64,000 bases of DNA, taken from positions 1 to 64,000 of the forward strand of contig JAISXG010000002.1 in assembly GCA_031270605.1 (NCBI GenBank), read 5' to 3'. The notes beneath the pieces are model-generated. The model was not told the DNA's origin. It searched no databases and was given only the letters and a program-made list of their open reading frames with translations. Below, one piece after another: positions 53,062 through 60,366 of the stretch. Both the position numbers and the translations under genes were made by a program. How positions within the stretch are numbered: the stretch's first letter is position 1; every line of letters starts with the position of its first letter. The DNA is from Oscillospiraceae bacterium (GTDB lineage Bacteria > Bacillota > Clostridia > Oscillospirales > Acutalibacteraceae).

Positions 53062-53952
53062 ATGGCTACATACTGTCCAAAGTGCAACTACAAACTGAGA
53101 CTGCGTGACTACAAACCCGAATGCCCGCAGTGCGGAATCAATCTGGTTTATTATGGAATGGAAGAACGGCTTCGTGCCGAGGCAGACAAAGCTGAACACG
53201 AATTCGCGCTTTCTGCGCCGAAGGTTGACAGAATCAAGTCGTCCACCATCGGCTCCACCTTCACGAAAGTGCGCTTGGGTCTATACTTCTTGCCCATTCT
53301 TGCCATGCTTGTTCCGATGGGGGCTTATTCTTTAACCCTTCCCTTCTATGAAAAGGCGACGACCCTCAACCTTGTTTCAATTGTGCAGCTTGTTGGGTCT
53401 TTTGATTTCGGCGCCTTGATGGCAATGATCAAAAGCGAGCTTTTCGGCACCGAGTTTTTGATGATTGCAATCTCACTGATTTCGCTGCTGCTGGTTTTGG
53501 TTTTGGCGCTGGTTGAAACGGGCTTGCTGGTGCTCTCCTGCAGCCCCAAAGGCCTTGTGCGCAACTTCACGCTGAACTTCATTTGCATCGCGTTGGTCAT
53601 CACCTCCGCCATTACTTATAACCTTGCGGCAACGCGCCTGAGCGCGGCCTTTCCCTCCATCGCAACAGCGTCCATCAACTGGTGGGGCCCGTTTGCAATC
53701 CTTGCCTGCTTCCTTGTGCTGGTCGGCACAAACATCATCCAAAAGACCAAGGGCATTGAAGTGAAATACAGAGATGTTTCAGAGTTTCTGATGCCTTATG
53801 ACGAGCGCCCTTCAGTTATTGCGGCGAAGGCTGAAAAAGAAGCCGCCATTAAACTTGCCGAGGAACTGAAAGAGCAAACCGAGCGCGAGCTTGAAGTCAA
53901 AATTGCGGCCGCCCGCGCGGTGGATGCAGTGGAAGACGCACTTGAGCTTTAA
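53062..53952 (+). CDS. Zinc-ribbon membrane protein of unknown function
   Basis: A 296-residue protein. An N-terminal zinc ribbon (CPKCNYKLRLRDYKPECPQCG, two Cys pairs) is followed by a charged stretch, then four hydrophobic helices between about residues 75 and 235. A C-terminal charged coiled-coil tail rich in Ala, Glu and Lys completes it. The function is unknown. The plan recalls the RING/zinc-ribbon membrane protein at 31452, but no direct likeness is seen. The ATG at 53062 is chosen because GGGAGAG precedes it and the zinc ribbon begins there. It ends at a strong bidirectional terminator. Confidence 0.75.
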   Translation: MATYCPKCNYKLRLRDYKPECPQCGINLVYYGMEERLRAEADKAEHEFALSAPKVDRIKSSTIGSTFTKVRLGLYFLPILAMLVPMGAYSLTLPFYEKATTLNLVSIVQLVGSFDFGALMAMIKSELFGTEFLMIAISLISLLLVLVLALVETGLLVLSCSPKGLVRNFTLNFICIALVITSAITYNLAATRLSAAFPSIATASINWWGPFAILACFLVLVGTNIIQKTKGIEVKYRDVSEFLMPYDERPSVIAAKAEKEAAIKLAEELKEQTERELEVKIAAARAVDAVEDALEL

Positions 53953-53967
53953 TGAAAAACAATCAAA

Positions 53968-53998
53968 CAGGCACACAAAACTGTGTGCCTGTTTTTTA
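53968..53998. terminator. Bidirectional terminator between convergent genes
   Basis: Ten-bp perfect arms CAGGCACACA and TGTGTGCCTG, loop AAAC, then TTTTTT on the plus side. The minus side has TTTGATTGTTTTT. Confidence 0.92.
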
Positions 53999-54008
53999 TG
54001 TAACAAAA

Positions 54009-55472
54009 CTATTTAACATCCTCAATACGATAGATACGCGCATAAGTTTTTTGAGGCTCCCCCCGACACCGCTCGTCCCATTGCTGCGTCAGCAAATACC
54101 CATCACGCAAATCAATCGGGCCGCCTTTCAAAGGGTGCAACGAGAGGACGTTCAGTTCCTTGTCAAGCAGGCAAACCGAACGCGACCCAAAGGCCCACAG
54201 GGTTTTGTCCGGATTTTCCCGCTCTATAAAAAGCTGCTTGGGCAGCCTTACAACCTTGCTTTCCATGGTTTCAAGATTCAAATAGGCCATTTCAAGGTCA
54301 TTGAAGCAATTAAAATAAAGAATACCCTCGGATGAAACAAATGGGTCATCGGTGCCAAGAATTCTTTTATCAATCGGGCAAGTGCGCAAAACGTTGAAAT
54401 CCTCGTCCATCTCAGCAAAAAAACGCGGCGTGCCCCACTGTGGGGATTGCCTCCTTTCAGAAAACAGATGCCCGTTGTGATACTGCAACAGCAGGCTGTG
54501 AGCCCGGCCAGAATACATATGAGGCATTTGCAGCACAATGTCGCCCGTTGATTGGTCCAGCTTCAGCAAATAACCGCCGCCCGTCTCACTGTTTTCATGC
54601 AGCGAAATCCACACAAACCCTCCGCCGGAGCAGGGTTTCGCAGAAAAGCCTTGCCCCTGCGGCACAACAAACTCCCATGCCGCTTCTCCGTTCTCGTTTT
54701 TATGAACGAAACTGTTTTGGTGATGGTGCATTTGGCGCGGTCCTTCGCCGGACAGGCCCGTTCCCTGAGGAACAACCGCCAACTCACCGTTTAAAAAATA
54801 CACATCCTGAGGGTCCATCCTTGTATAAATATGCTCCCCGTTGGGCCGGTAAGCATAATAATAGTGCTTTTTCAGGCGATATTGTCCATGCAAGCAGTCC
54901 AACAACTGCAGCTCTTCTTCAAACACCATGGTCAACCGTGTGTGATTTTGAATGTTTCGCACCTTTTTTATTTCTGCAAGATATTGAAGATAGTTCTCGT
55001 TTCCCCGCTTGCGCCGGTAACGGGAGAACTCCGCTTCTGCAAAAAATGCGTCGTCAACCATCAAATTTACGTCAAAAAACTCTTCAAGCAAATCCACCTT
55101 CGTTTGCAGGTCATCACACTTTAAAATATTACTGATCGCCGTTTTTTCAGCCTTGTCACGCCCCAGCGTAAGGGCAAAGTTTGTGATTTTTGTGCCGAGG
55201 TTACCGCTGAGATGGCTGTGCACATGATACGCGACAGAAGCCCCGTTCACCAATAAGCGTAGCTGCAGCTCATCGTCGTCAAAATAATCGAACCACAAAA
55301 CAGGCGCATCCACAGCTTTTGAAAGCTTTCTGGCCACGGCTTCTGACTGCCCGTGGGGAATAGCGCTCGTCACTGTTTGCCAATGCTCCGATAACTGTAG
55401 ATAAGAGAAATCACCCGGCAGCCCGGCACTATTGTCGCAATAGATATGAATGCTGTTCAGACTGATCCCCAT
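54009..55472 (-). CDS. Two-domain protein of unknown function
   Basis: A 487-residue soluble protein without signal peptide. The N-terminal part (about 1-190) has a compact alpha/beta character with VLWFDYFDDDELQLRLL. The C-terminal 280 residues carry repeated strand motifs such as GGGYLLKLDQSTGDIVL, PRFFAEMDEDFNVLRTC and LYFNCFNDLEMAYLNLETM, the look of a beta-propeller. I do not recognise a family with a known function. AGGAGG lies close ahead of the ATG, and a clear promoter precedes it. It is monocistronic. Confidence 0.75.
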   Translation of the reverse strand: MGISLNSIHIYCDNSAGLPGDFSYLQLSEHWQTVTSAIPHGQSEAVARKLSKAVDAPVLWFDYFDDDELQLRLLVNGASVAYHVHSHLSGNLGTKITNFALTLGRDKAEKTAISNILKCDDLQTKVDLLEEFFDVNLMVDDAFFAEAEFSRYRRKRGNENYLQYLAEIKKVRNIQNHTRLTMVFEEELQLLDCLHGQYRLKKHYYYAYRPNGEHIYTRMDPQDVYFLNGELAVVPQGTGLSGEGPRQMHHHQNSFVHKNENGEAAWEFVVPQGQGFSAKPCSGGGFVWISLHENSETGGGYLLKLDQSTGDIVLQMPHMYSGRAHSLLLQYHNGHLFSERRQSPQWGTPRFFAEMDEDFNVLRTCPIDKRILGTDDPFVSSEGILYFNCFNDLEMAYLNLETMESKVVRLPKQLFIERENPDKTLWAFGSRSVCLLDKELNVLSLHPLKGGPIDLRDGYLLTQQWDERCRGEPQKTYARIYRIEDVK

Positions 55473-55501
55473 ACTATCCTCCTAAAAATTTTTATACTCC
55501 T

Positions 55502-55530
55502 ATTTTACATTGTCTTTTGTGATAATGCAA
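55502..55530 (-). promoter_or_regulatory. Promoter of the two-domain unknown gene
   Basis: TTGCAT (55525-55530), 17-bp spacer, TAAAAT (55502-55507) on the minus strand. Confidence 0.6.
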
Positions 55531-55598
55531 CCTGACAATCGGTTATATGTTTCATACGCATAATTATTTAAATTGACACAAAACATTGCAATTGATTC

Positions 55599-55626
55599 TT
55601 GTATTTTGAAAAAGTTATGCTATAAT
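55599..55626 (+). promoter_or_regulatory. Strong extended -10 promoter for the candidate RNA
   Basis: TTGTAT (55599-55604), a 16-bp spacer and TATAAT (55621-55626) preceded by TG one base upstream (extended -10). No coding gene starts within 400 bp downstream, so it should make an untranslated RNA. Confidence 0.75.
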
Positions 55627-55633
55627 GATATCC

Positions 55634-56011
55634 GGCACAGCAGGAGGGTCGGGTCGGTTGCCGCGTGCGCAAGGCGCACTTTATGTAGGGGCTCAACGGA
55701 GTGTTCCAGCTTTTATTGCACAGGCGCGGCCTGTGGGTCTGTGGGGCGAAAACCCCATGTGTACTTGTATAAAACAACAAAAGCGTACTAAAAGTAGAGC
55801 GTTCTGGTTACTGCCGGCAAGTTACTATATAAAACGCACAGAGCGACCGGAAATTGGATAAATAAAATGCGGGGTGCATTCCCCAATCTAATAAATAATA
55901 CAATCAAGGCGGGTTGATCGGGCGGCGCTGCCGCCTGATATACTTCTTCGTTTATACAATGCACAAAAATCGGGCGACCGCTTTTTATGCGCGGTATCGC
56001 GGAGATTTTTT
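55634..56011 (+). ncRNA. Candidate structured non-coding RNA region
   Basis: Downstream of a strong promoter lies about 375 bp with no supported gene but many hairpins: GTGCGC-AAG-GCGCAC (55665-55679), CAGG/CCTG (55721-55733), TGGGG/CCCCA near 55742-55757, GGGG/CCCC (55871-55884) and GGCGGC-GCT-GCCGCC (55921-55935). CCGGCA (55632-55637) and CAGGA (55641-55645) can pair with TGCCGG (55812-55817) and TTCTG (55802-55806), closing a rod of about 185 nt. A terminator-like GCGACCGC/GCGGTATCGC hairpin with six T ends at 56011. A 6S-like RNA is possible but unproven; RNase P, tmRNA and SRP signatures were not found. Confidence 0.38.
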
Positions 56012-56037
56012 GCATTTTGAGCGAAAAAACGTATTAT
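56010..56037 (+). promoter_or_regulatory. Promoter of the C39-like lipoprotein gene
   Basis: TTGCAT (56010-56015), 16-bp spacer, TATTAT (56032-56037). Its presence makes the upstream structured region independent of the protease gene. Confidence 0.5.
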
Positions 56038-56075
56038 ACAGGTACAATTAAGTTTTTTAATGAAAGGAAATCGCC

Positions 56076-56891
56076 ATGAAAAAGTTAATTGTATTATTAT
56101 TATTTGTTTGCCTTGCCCTGACGGGCTGCCAGTCCCCCGACGCACAAGTAAACGGGACAACAGAAGCGGAAACACAGGAAACCACCGCAAAAAGCGGCGG
56201 GAACTACACGGATGAAATGAAGATCCCCTATTCCGTGGACCTGGATGAAGAATACGGCGCGGACAGTGTGGAGCGTGACGGCGACCACAAAGACAGCCCG
56301 TATTTCAGCACACTGGATTTTTATAACATGAAGAGCACCGACACCCTGACCATCCTGACAAACTTCAAAACCCAGCAGCAGACAAGCGAATGGAGCTGCG
56401 GCGTTTCAAGCGCGCTGATGGTTCTCAAATGGTACAACGCCCTCGGCGACAACAACGAAGAAACCCTTGCGGAGTTCCGCAGCAACGGTGTGGAGCCCGG
56501 AGCCACCAGCACCCGTCAGGCGATCGAGATTTTTGAGGGCGTGGGCGGCTTTGACGTTTACAGCACCTTTGACTGCGCCGACACCGTTCAGGATGTGTTT
56601 ACTCTGGAATACGTTCAAGAAACCCTCGCCGCCGGCGACCCCATCATGATCGGCTGGAACGACTGGGGCGGCCACTGGCAGGTCATCATCGGCTATGACA
56701 CCATGGGCACCGAAACCCAGCAGGACGATGTGATCATCGTGGCTGACCCCTATGACACCACCGACCACAACCAGGACGGCTACGGTGTTTACGGCGCGGA
56801 GCGCTTTATCTATAACTTTACGTTCTATAATTTCTTTAAAGATGAAGAGCTGAACGATATGTGCTTCATCGTAGCAACTCCCACAGCATGA
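56076..56891 (+). CDS. C39-like cysteine protease lipoprotein
   Basis: A 271-residue lipoprotein. The signal peptide ends in LTGC (Cys18), a Thr/Glu linker follows, and a papain-fold C39_2-type domain has Cys108 in EWSCGVSSALMVLKWY, His200 in GGHWQVIIGYD and Asp in VADPYDTTDH. The intact triad suggests a working extracellular protease; the substrate is unknown. A second protein of this fold is at 39050, with a membrane helix instead of a lipid anchor. GAAAGGAAA precedes the ATG. It has its own promoter and a terminator 128 bp after its stop. Confidence 0.86.
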   Translation: MKKLIVLLLFVCLALTGCQSPDAQVNGTTEAETQETTAKSGGNYTDEMKIPYSVDLDEEYGADSVERDGDHKDSPYFSTLDFYNMKSTDTLTILTNFKTQQQTSEWSCGVSSALMVLKWYNALGDNNEETLAEFRSNGVEPGATSTRQAIEIFEGVGGFDVYSTFDCADTVQDVFTLEYVQETLAAGDPIMIGWNDWGGHWQVIIGYDTMGTETQQDDVIIVADPYDTTDHNQDGYGVYGAERFIYNFTFYNFFKDEELNDMCFIVATPTA

Positions 56892-57018
56892 TTTCGTTTT
56901 AAAACGAATAGCATTTGCTGTTTTTTCAATTGGAACGCTTCGTAATCCTCCCTGCAAACATACATAAGAACCCGCGAGAAACGGCCGCCGGCCCGGCCTG
57001 CATGTTGTGCACACAACA

Positions 57019-57053
57019 AAGCCCCCCGATTTTCATTTCGGGGGGCTTTTCTC
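57019..57053 (+). terminator. Terminator after the C39-like lipoprotein gene
   Basis: Eleven-bp perfect arms AAGCCCCCCGA and TCGGGGGGCTT (57019-57029, 57038-57048), followed by TTCTCTT. Confidence 0.85.
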
Positions 57054-57083
57054 TTGAGTGGATCAAAATCGATCATGCAAGTT

Positions 57084-57135
57084 AAAAAAACAAAAGCACT
57101 TTCTGAACAGAACGCTTTTTCCGTCCAGAAAGTGC
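57084..57135 (-). terminator. Terminator after the small beta-rich protein gene
   Basis: GCACTTTCTG and CAGAAAGTGC form 10-bp arms (57096-57105, 57126-57135). On the minus strand these are followed by TTTTGTTTTTTT. Confidence 0.85.
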
Positions 57136-57151
57136 CTATGCAGGGCATGTG

Positions 57152-57442
57152 TTAAGCCGCAGTATAATAAATTACACCGGAGGAAGTGGTGACCTCATCC
57201 AAGGTCGTATTTTCCACAACAAAAGTTTCTTCGTGGTCGGCTTCGATAGCGCCGGGTGCTGTCACCACAAAGGTATATGTCTCATTATTTGTGCCATCGG
57301 ATAAGCTGATATAATAATACGCGTTCGTCCCCGTTTTGCAGGGAACAGCGTCTGTATTGGTTACGGCGATTGTTATTACGGAATTCACACTATCCGCATT
57401 AAAAGGAGTGCCGTTGGCAACGGTTACAGCCACATCTAACAT
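57152..57442 (-). CDS. Small beta-rich protein of unknown function
   Basis: A 96-residue protein with alternating hydrophobic/polar residues and many Thr, Val and Asn (ADSVNSVITIAVTNTDAVP, TYTFVVTAPGAIEADHEETF). This suggests an immunoglobulin-like beta sandwich. It has no signal peptide. A perfect AAGGAGGTG lies ahead of the ATG, so expression is likely strong. It diverges from the DNRLRE-like gene 136 bp away, and the two may belong together. I do not recognise the family. Confidence 0.7.
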   Translation of the reverse strand: MLDVAVTVANGTPFNADSVNSVITIAVTNTDAVPCKTGTNAYYYISLSDGTNNETYTFVVTAPGAIEADHEETFVVENTTLDEVTTSSGVIYYTAA

Positions 57443-57578
57443 AAAAACACCTCCTTATATTGGTTGCTGACAATCGAAAAGAAAAATTCTTTCCAGTTGC
57501 ATTGTATTCAGGGACAAGATTTTGGTGATTACCGCACCCATCCTCTTTAAGCGCCATATACTTATAACGGTGAGTTAA

Positions 57579-58133
57579 ATGGGTTATATGGATTTACACT
57601 GCGCAACAGCAATCAATCTGACAGACGGATTCAATGGCGGCCCCTGTCCAGGCGATCAATTATACCTTGGATGTCATTATGGGATCTATCTTTTCTTTGA
57701 GCTGCCTTCTTCCGCTTTTTTCGGTCACATCAAAGAGGCAACGCTCATTCTTTTTAAGATTCCCGGCCATCTCGCGCATTGCCACTTCATCCCGCAAAAC
57801 AGTATATACAGTATCTACCCGCTGCTGGATTTTTACAATGTTTATAACAGATGGTATGCCCCGCCAAGAATTGACGCCGCGTTGAGTGTGGATTATGACG
57901 ACCAGGCCTGTATGAGCTATTCGGAAATCGACATTACGATGATCGTGCAGTCATGGATGAAAGCGGCGCCGGAAAACAAAGGCCTGCTTCTGACAGGCGC
58001 CCCGAACGGGCCGTTTCTTGTCTATGCGTCTGACCGGCATGAATGCGTTGGAATGCGCCCGACATTACGTTTGAAGTATGAAGAATTCCCTTTGCCGCTG
58101 AGCACCGCTTCATGCGTCGTGAGGATACTGTAA
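57579..58133 (+). CDS. DNRLRE-like beta-domain protein
   Basis: A 184-residue protein without a signal peptide. Its second half has the pattern of DNRLRE-type domains: DITMIVQSWMKAAPENKGLLL, then a FLVYASDRHE stretch and RPTLRLKYEE at the end. DNRLRE domains are beta-sandwich modules found on surface proteins of Gram-positive bacteria, but here the domain stands alone without export signals. GGTGAG lies only 4 nt ahead of the ATG; ATG at 57588 is an alternative. The function is unknown. Confidence 0.65.
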   Translation: MGYMDLHCATAINLTDGFNGGPCPGDQLYLGCHYGIYLFFELPSSAFFGHIKEATLILFKIPGHLAHCHFIPQNSIYSIYPLLDFYNVYNRWYAPPRIDAALSVDYDDQACMSYSEIDITMIVQSWMKAAPENKGLLLTGAPNGPFLVYASDRHECVGMRPTLRLKYEEFPLPLSTASCVVRIL

Positions 58134-58174
58134 AAGCAGGCAGAGCCGCGCCCTGCCTGCTTTTGCAATCAAAA

Positions 58175-58705
58175 TCACAAAAGAGTAATGTCATCCACGG
58201 CGATATAATACCATGTCTTCCCCTGCTCCTCATAGCTTTTGAAAATGCCCGCCATCTCGACCTCGGCGCCGAACTCCGGGTAATCCTCAGGGACCTTATG
58301 GTCGCCGTTCCAGATGAACTCAAGCCCCTGCTGGCAGCAGGCCGTGGCGTCTGCGATCACGACATAGTGGTAATCCTTTTTGGTTTCTTCCCAAAATTCT
58401 GTGGAATACATCCCTTTCATCTTGATGACCTTGCCCAGATATCGGGCCGGATAATTCACCATGTTGTTCACTTCTGAATACACCAGAATGCTCGTGAGCT
58501 TCGTCAAATCCACATCAACCTCGCCGTTTGACAAATCCGCGATTTCGCCCGCGTCAGAAGTGGTTTTTTTGCCGGAATCCGAGGACTGTTTGTCCTGCGC
58601 CTGCGCTGTTGCCCCTTTCGAAGCCGGCGAGTCTTCGCCTGAACAGCCGGACAAAGCCCCCAGCGCAAAAAGGCAGGCAAGCAGCAATGCAATCATTTTT
58701 TTCAT
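58175..58705 (-). CDS. Lipoprotein with Cys-Cys OB-fold-like domain, zinc operon
   Basis: A 176-residue lipoprotein (lipobox LSGC, Cys21) with a Ser/Gln/Lys linker and a C-terminal domain. In it YLGKVIKMKGMYS, YVVIADATACCQQGLEF (Cys123-Cys124) and VEMAGIFKSYEEQGKTWYYI follow the pattern of the DUF1980/YcgQ C-terminal domain, where a CC pair occurs in an OB-like fold. YcgQ-type proteins occur with zinc and GTPase metallochaperone genes in Bacilli. Here the gene follows znuB by 68 bp in the same direction, supporting a role in zinc handling or delivery. The role itself is inferred. Confidence 0.75.
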   Translation of the reverse strand: MKKMIALLLACLFALGALSGCSGEDSPASKGATAQAQDKQSSDSGKKTTSDAGEIADLSNGEVDVDLTKLTSILVYSEVNNMVNYPARYLGKVIKMKGMYSTEFWEETKKDYHYVVIADATACCQQGLEFIWNGDHKVPEDYPEFGAEVEMAGIFKSYEEQGKTWYYIAVDDITLL

Positions 58706-58773
58706 AACATCATCCCTTCAAAACGGTTTTATACAACTGCATAAGACCTTATTTTTTGTAAACAGAAATGTTG

Positions 58774-59631
58774 TCAGGCGGCTTTTCTTCCCCTGAACAC
58801 CAGCCCGCCAAGGCTAAACAGGCCGAAAGCAGCGATGTTCACGCCCACAATCGTCGAGCCCACCGGGGTATTTGCGAGAATCGAAACCAAAATCCCCAGC
58901 GCGGCGCACACAACGGCGAGCACCGCCGAGCAGAGAATGACGCCTTTGAAGCTTTTTAACACGCGCATTGCAGAAAGCGCGGGGAAAATCACAAGCGCGG
59001 ATATGAGCAGCGAGCCGACAAGGTTCATCGCCAGCACAATGATGACGGCAATCACAACCGCGATGAGCAGGTTATAGAGATTCGCTTTTGTTCCCGTGGC
59101 CTGCGCGAAGGTTTCGTCGAAGGTAACGGCAAAGATTTTGTTATAGAAAATAACAAAGATGATCAGCACGGCGGCGGACATCACAACACTCATCCAAACC
59201 TGTGTTTTTGTGAGGGTGAGAATCGAGGTGGAGCCGAAGAGCGTCGTGCACACGTCGCCCGAAAGGTTGGCGGACGACGGGAACAGATTCATCAGAAGAT
59301 AGCCGACCGCGAGCGCGCCCACGGAAAGCATGGCCACCGCCGCGTCGCCCTTGATTTTTGCCCTCTGCCCCGTGCGCAAAAGTAAAATGGCAAAGAAAAT
59401 TGTCACAGGCATAACGAGCAGCATGTTATTCGACAGGTTCAGCATGCCCGCGACGGCGATGGAGCCGAACGCCACGTTCGACAGCCCCGTGCCGATGAAC
59501 GAAAACCGCTTGAGCACCAGCGTCACCCCAAGCAGGGAGGAACAGAGCGCGATCAGGATGCCCACTACCAGTGCGTAGGGAACAAACGGATAAGAGAAAT
59601 AAAGCGCAAGCTTCTGAAACATCGCTTCCAT
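58774..59631 (-). CDS. znuB: Zinc ABC transporter permease ZnuB
   Basis: A 285-residue ABC-3 family permease with about eight membrane helices, the membrane part of a zinc (or manganese) importer. Typical stretches include LVGILIALCSSLLGVTLVLKR and, near the end, VVCAALGILVSILANTPVGS. Its ATG at 59631 overlaps the znuC stop (TGATG), so translation is coupled. The genes around it specify zinc rather than manganese. Confidence 0.93.
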   Translation of the reverse strand: MEAMFQKLALYFSYPFVPYALVVGILIALCSSLLGVTLVLKRFSFIGTGLSNVAFGSIAVAGMLNLSNNMLLVMPVTIFFAILLLRTGQRAKIKGDAAVAMLSVGALAVGYLLMNLFPSSANLSGDVCTTLFGSTSILTLTKTQVWMSVVMSAAVLIIFVIFYNKIFAVTFDETFAQATGTKANLYNLLIAVVIAVIIVLAMNLVGSLLISALVIFPALSAMRVLKSFKGVILCSAVLAVVCAALGILVSILANTPVGSTIVGVNIAAFGLFSLGGLVFRGRKAA

Positions 59632-60347
59632 CAAAAGTCCCCCCTGTTCAGGCTGCAAAAAGCCTTGCCCACATCGCTTTCCCGATAGCCGGCCGCCGTG
59701 CCGAAAAAGAGCGGCCTGCGGCTGCCGATGTGCAGGATATGGCTCGCGTATTGCACCGCTGCGGTGATATCATGAGAAATCATGATGACGGTGATACCGT
59801 CTTCGGCGTTGAGCCTTGCAATCAGGCGGTACATATCCGCCGTGGCGTTCGGGTCAAGCCCTGCGACCGGCTCGTCAAGCAACAGCAGCTTTCGGGTGGC
59901 GCACAGCGCGCGCGCCAGCAGCACGCGCTGCTGCTGCCCGCCCGAAAGCTCGCGGTAACAACGTTTTGCAAGCGGTGTTATGCCCAGCTTTTCCATGTTG
60001 GAAGCGGCAAGAAGGCGCTCCCCGCGGGAATAAAACGGCCGCAGCCCGCAGCGGTTGAGGCAGCCGGAGAGCACAATTTCCCTCACCGACGCCGGAAAAT
60101 CCTTTTGCACCACCGTCTGCTGGGGGAGGTAGCCGATTTCATCGTGCCGCAGGCCGTCACCCGTCAGAACCTGCCCGAAAACAGGCGGCATCAGTTTCAA
60201 TACTGTTTTGATCAGTGTGCTTTTGCCCGACCCGTTTTCACCCACGACGCACAGATAATCGCCGGGATTCACGCTGAAGGTCAGGCCGTCCACAATACTC
60301 TTCCCCTCATAGCCGAGCGAGAGGTTCTGACAGGTAAGCAGCGCCAT
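59631..60347 (-). CDS. znuC: Zinc ABC transporter ATPase ZnuC
   Basis: A 238-residue ABC ATPase that powers zinc import. Walker A is GENGSGKST at about 36-44, the Q-loop is in GYLPQQTVVQ, the signature LSGGQQQRVLLARAL lies near 134, and Walker B is LLLDEPVAGLD near 155. The switch His is in ISHD. It overlaps znuB and is 19 bp past the receptor gene. Confidence 0.95.
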   Translation of the reverse strand: MALLTCQNLSLGYEGKSIVDGLTFSVNPGDYLCVVGENGSGKSTLIKTVLKLMPPVFGQVLTGDGLRHDEIGYLPQQTVVQKDFPASVREIVLSGCLNRCGLRPFYSRGERLLAASNMEKLGITPLAKRCYRELSGGQQQRVLLARALCATRKLLLLDEPVAGLDPNATADMYRLIARLNAEDGITVIMISHDITAAVQYASHILHIGSRRPLFFGTAAGYRESDVGKAFCSLNRGDF

Positions 60348-60366
60348 GATTGATTCCTCTTTTCTT

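Noticed and set aside
55625-55861. 78-codon frame in the candidate RNA region
   Set aside because: Basic, low-hydrophobic composition, no ribosome site, and every part overlaps hairpins; treated as non-coding.
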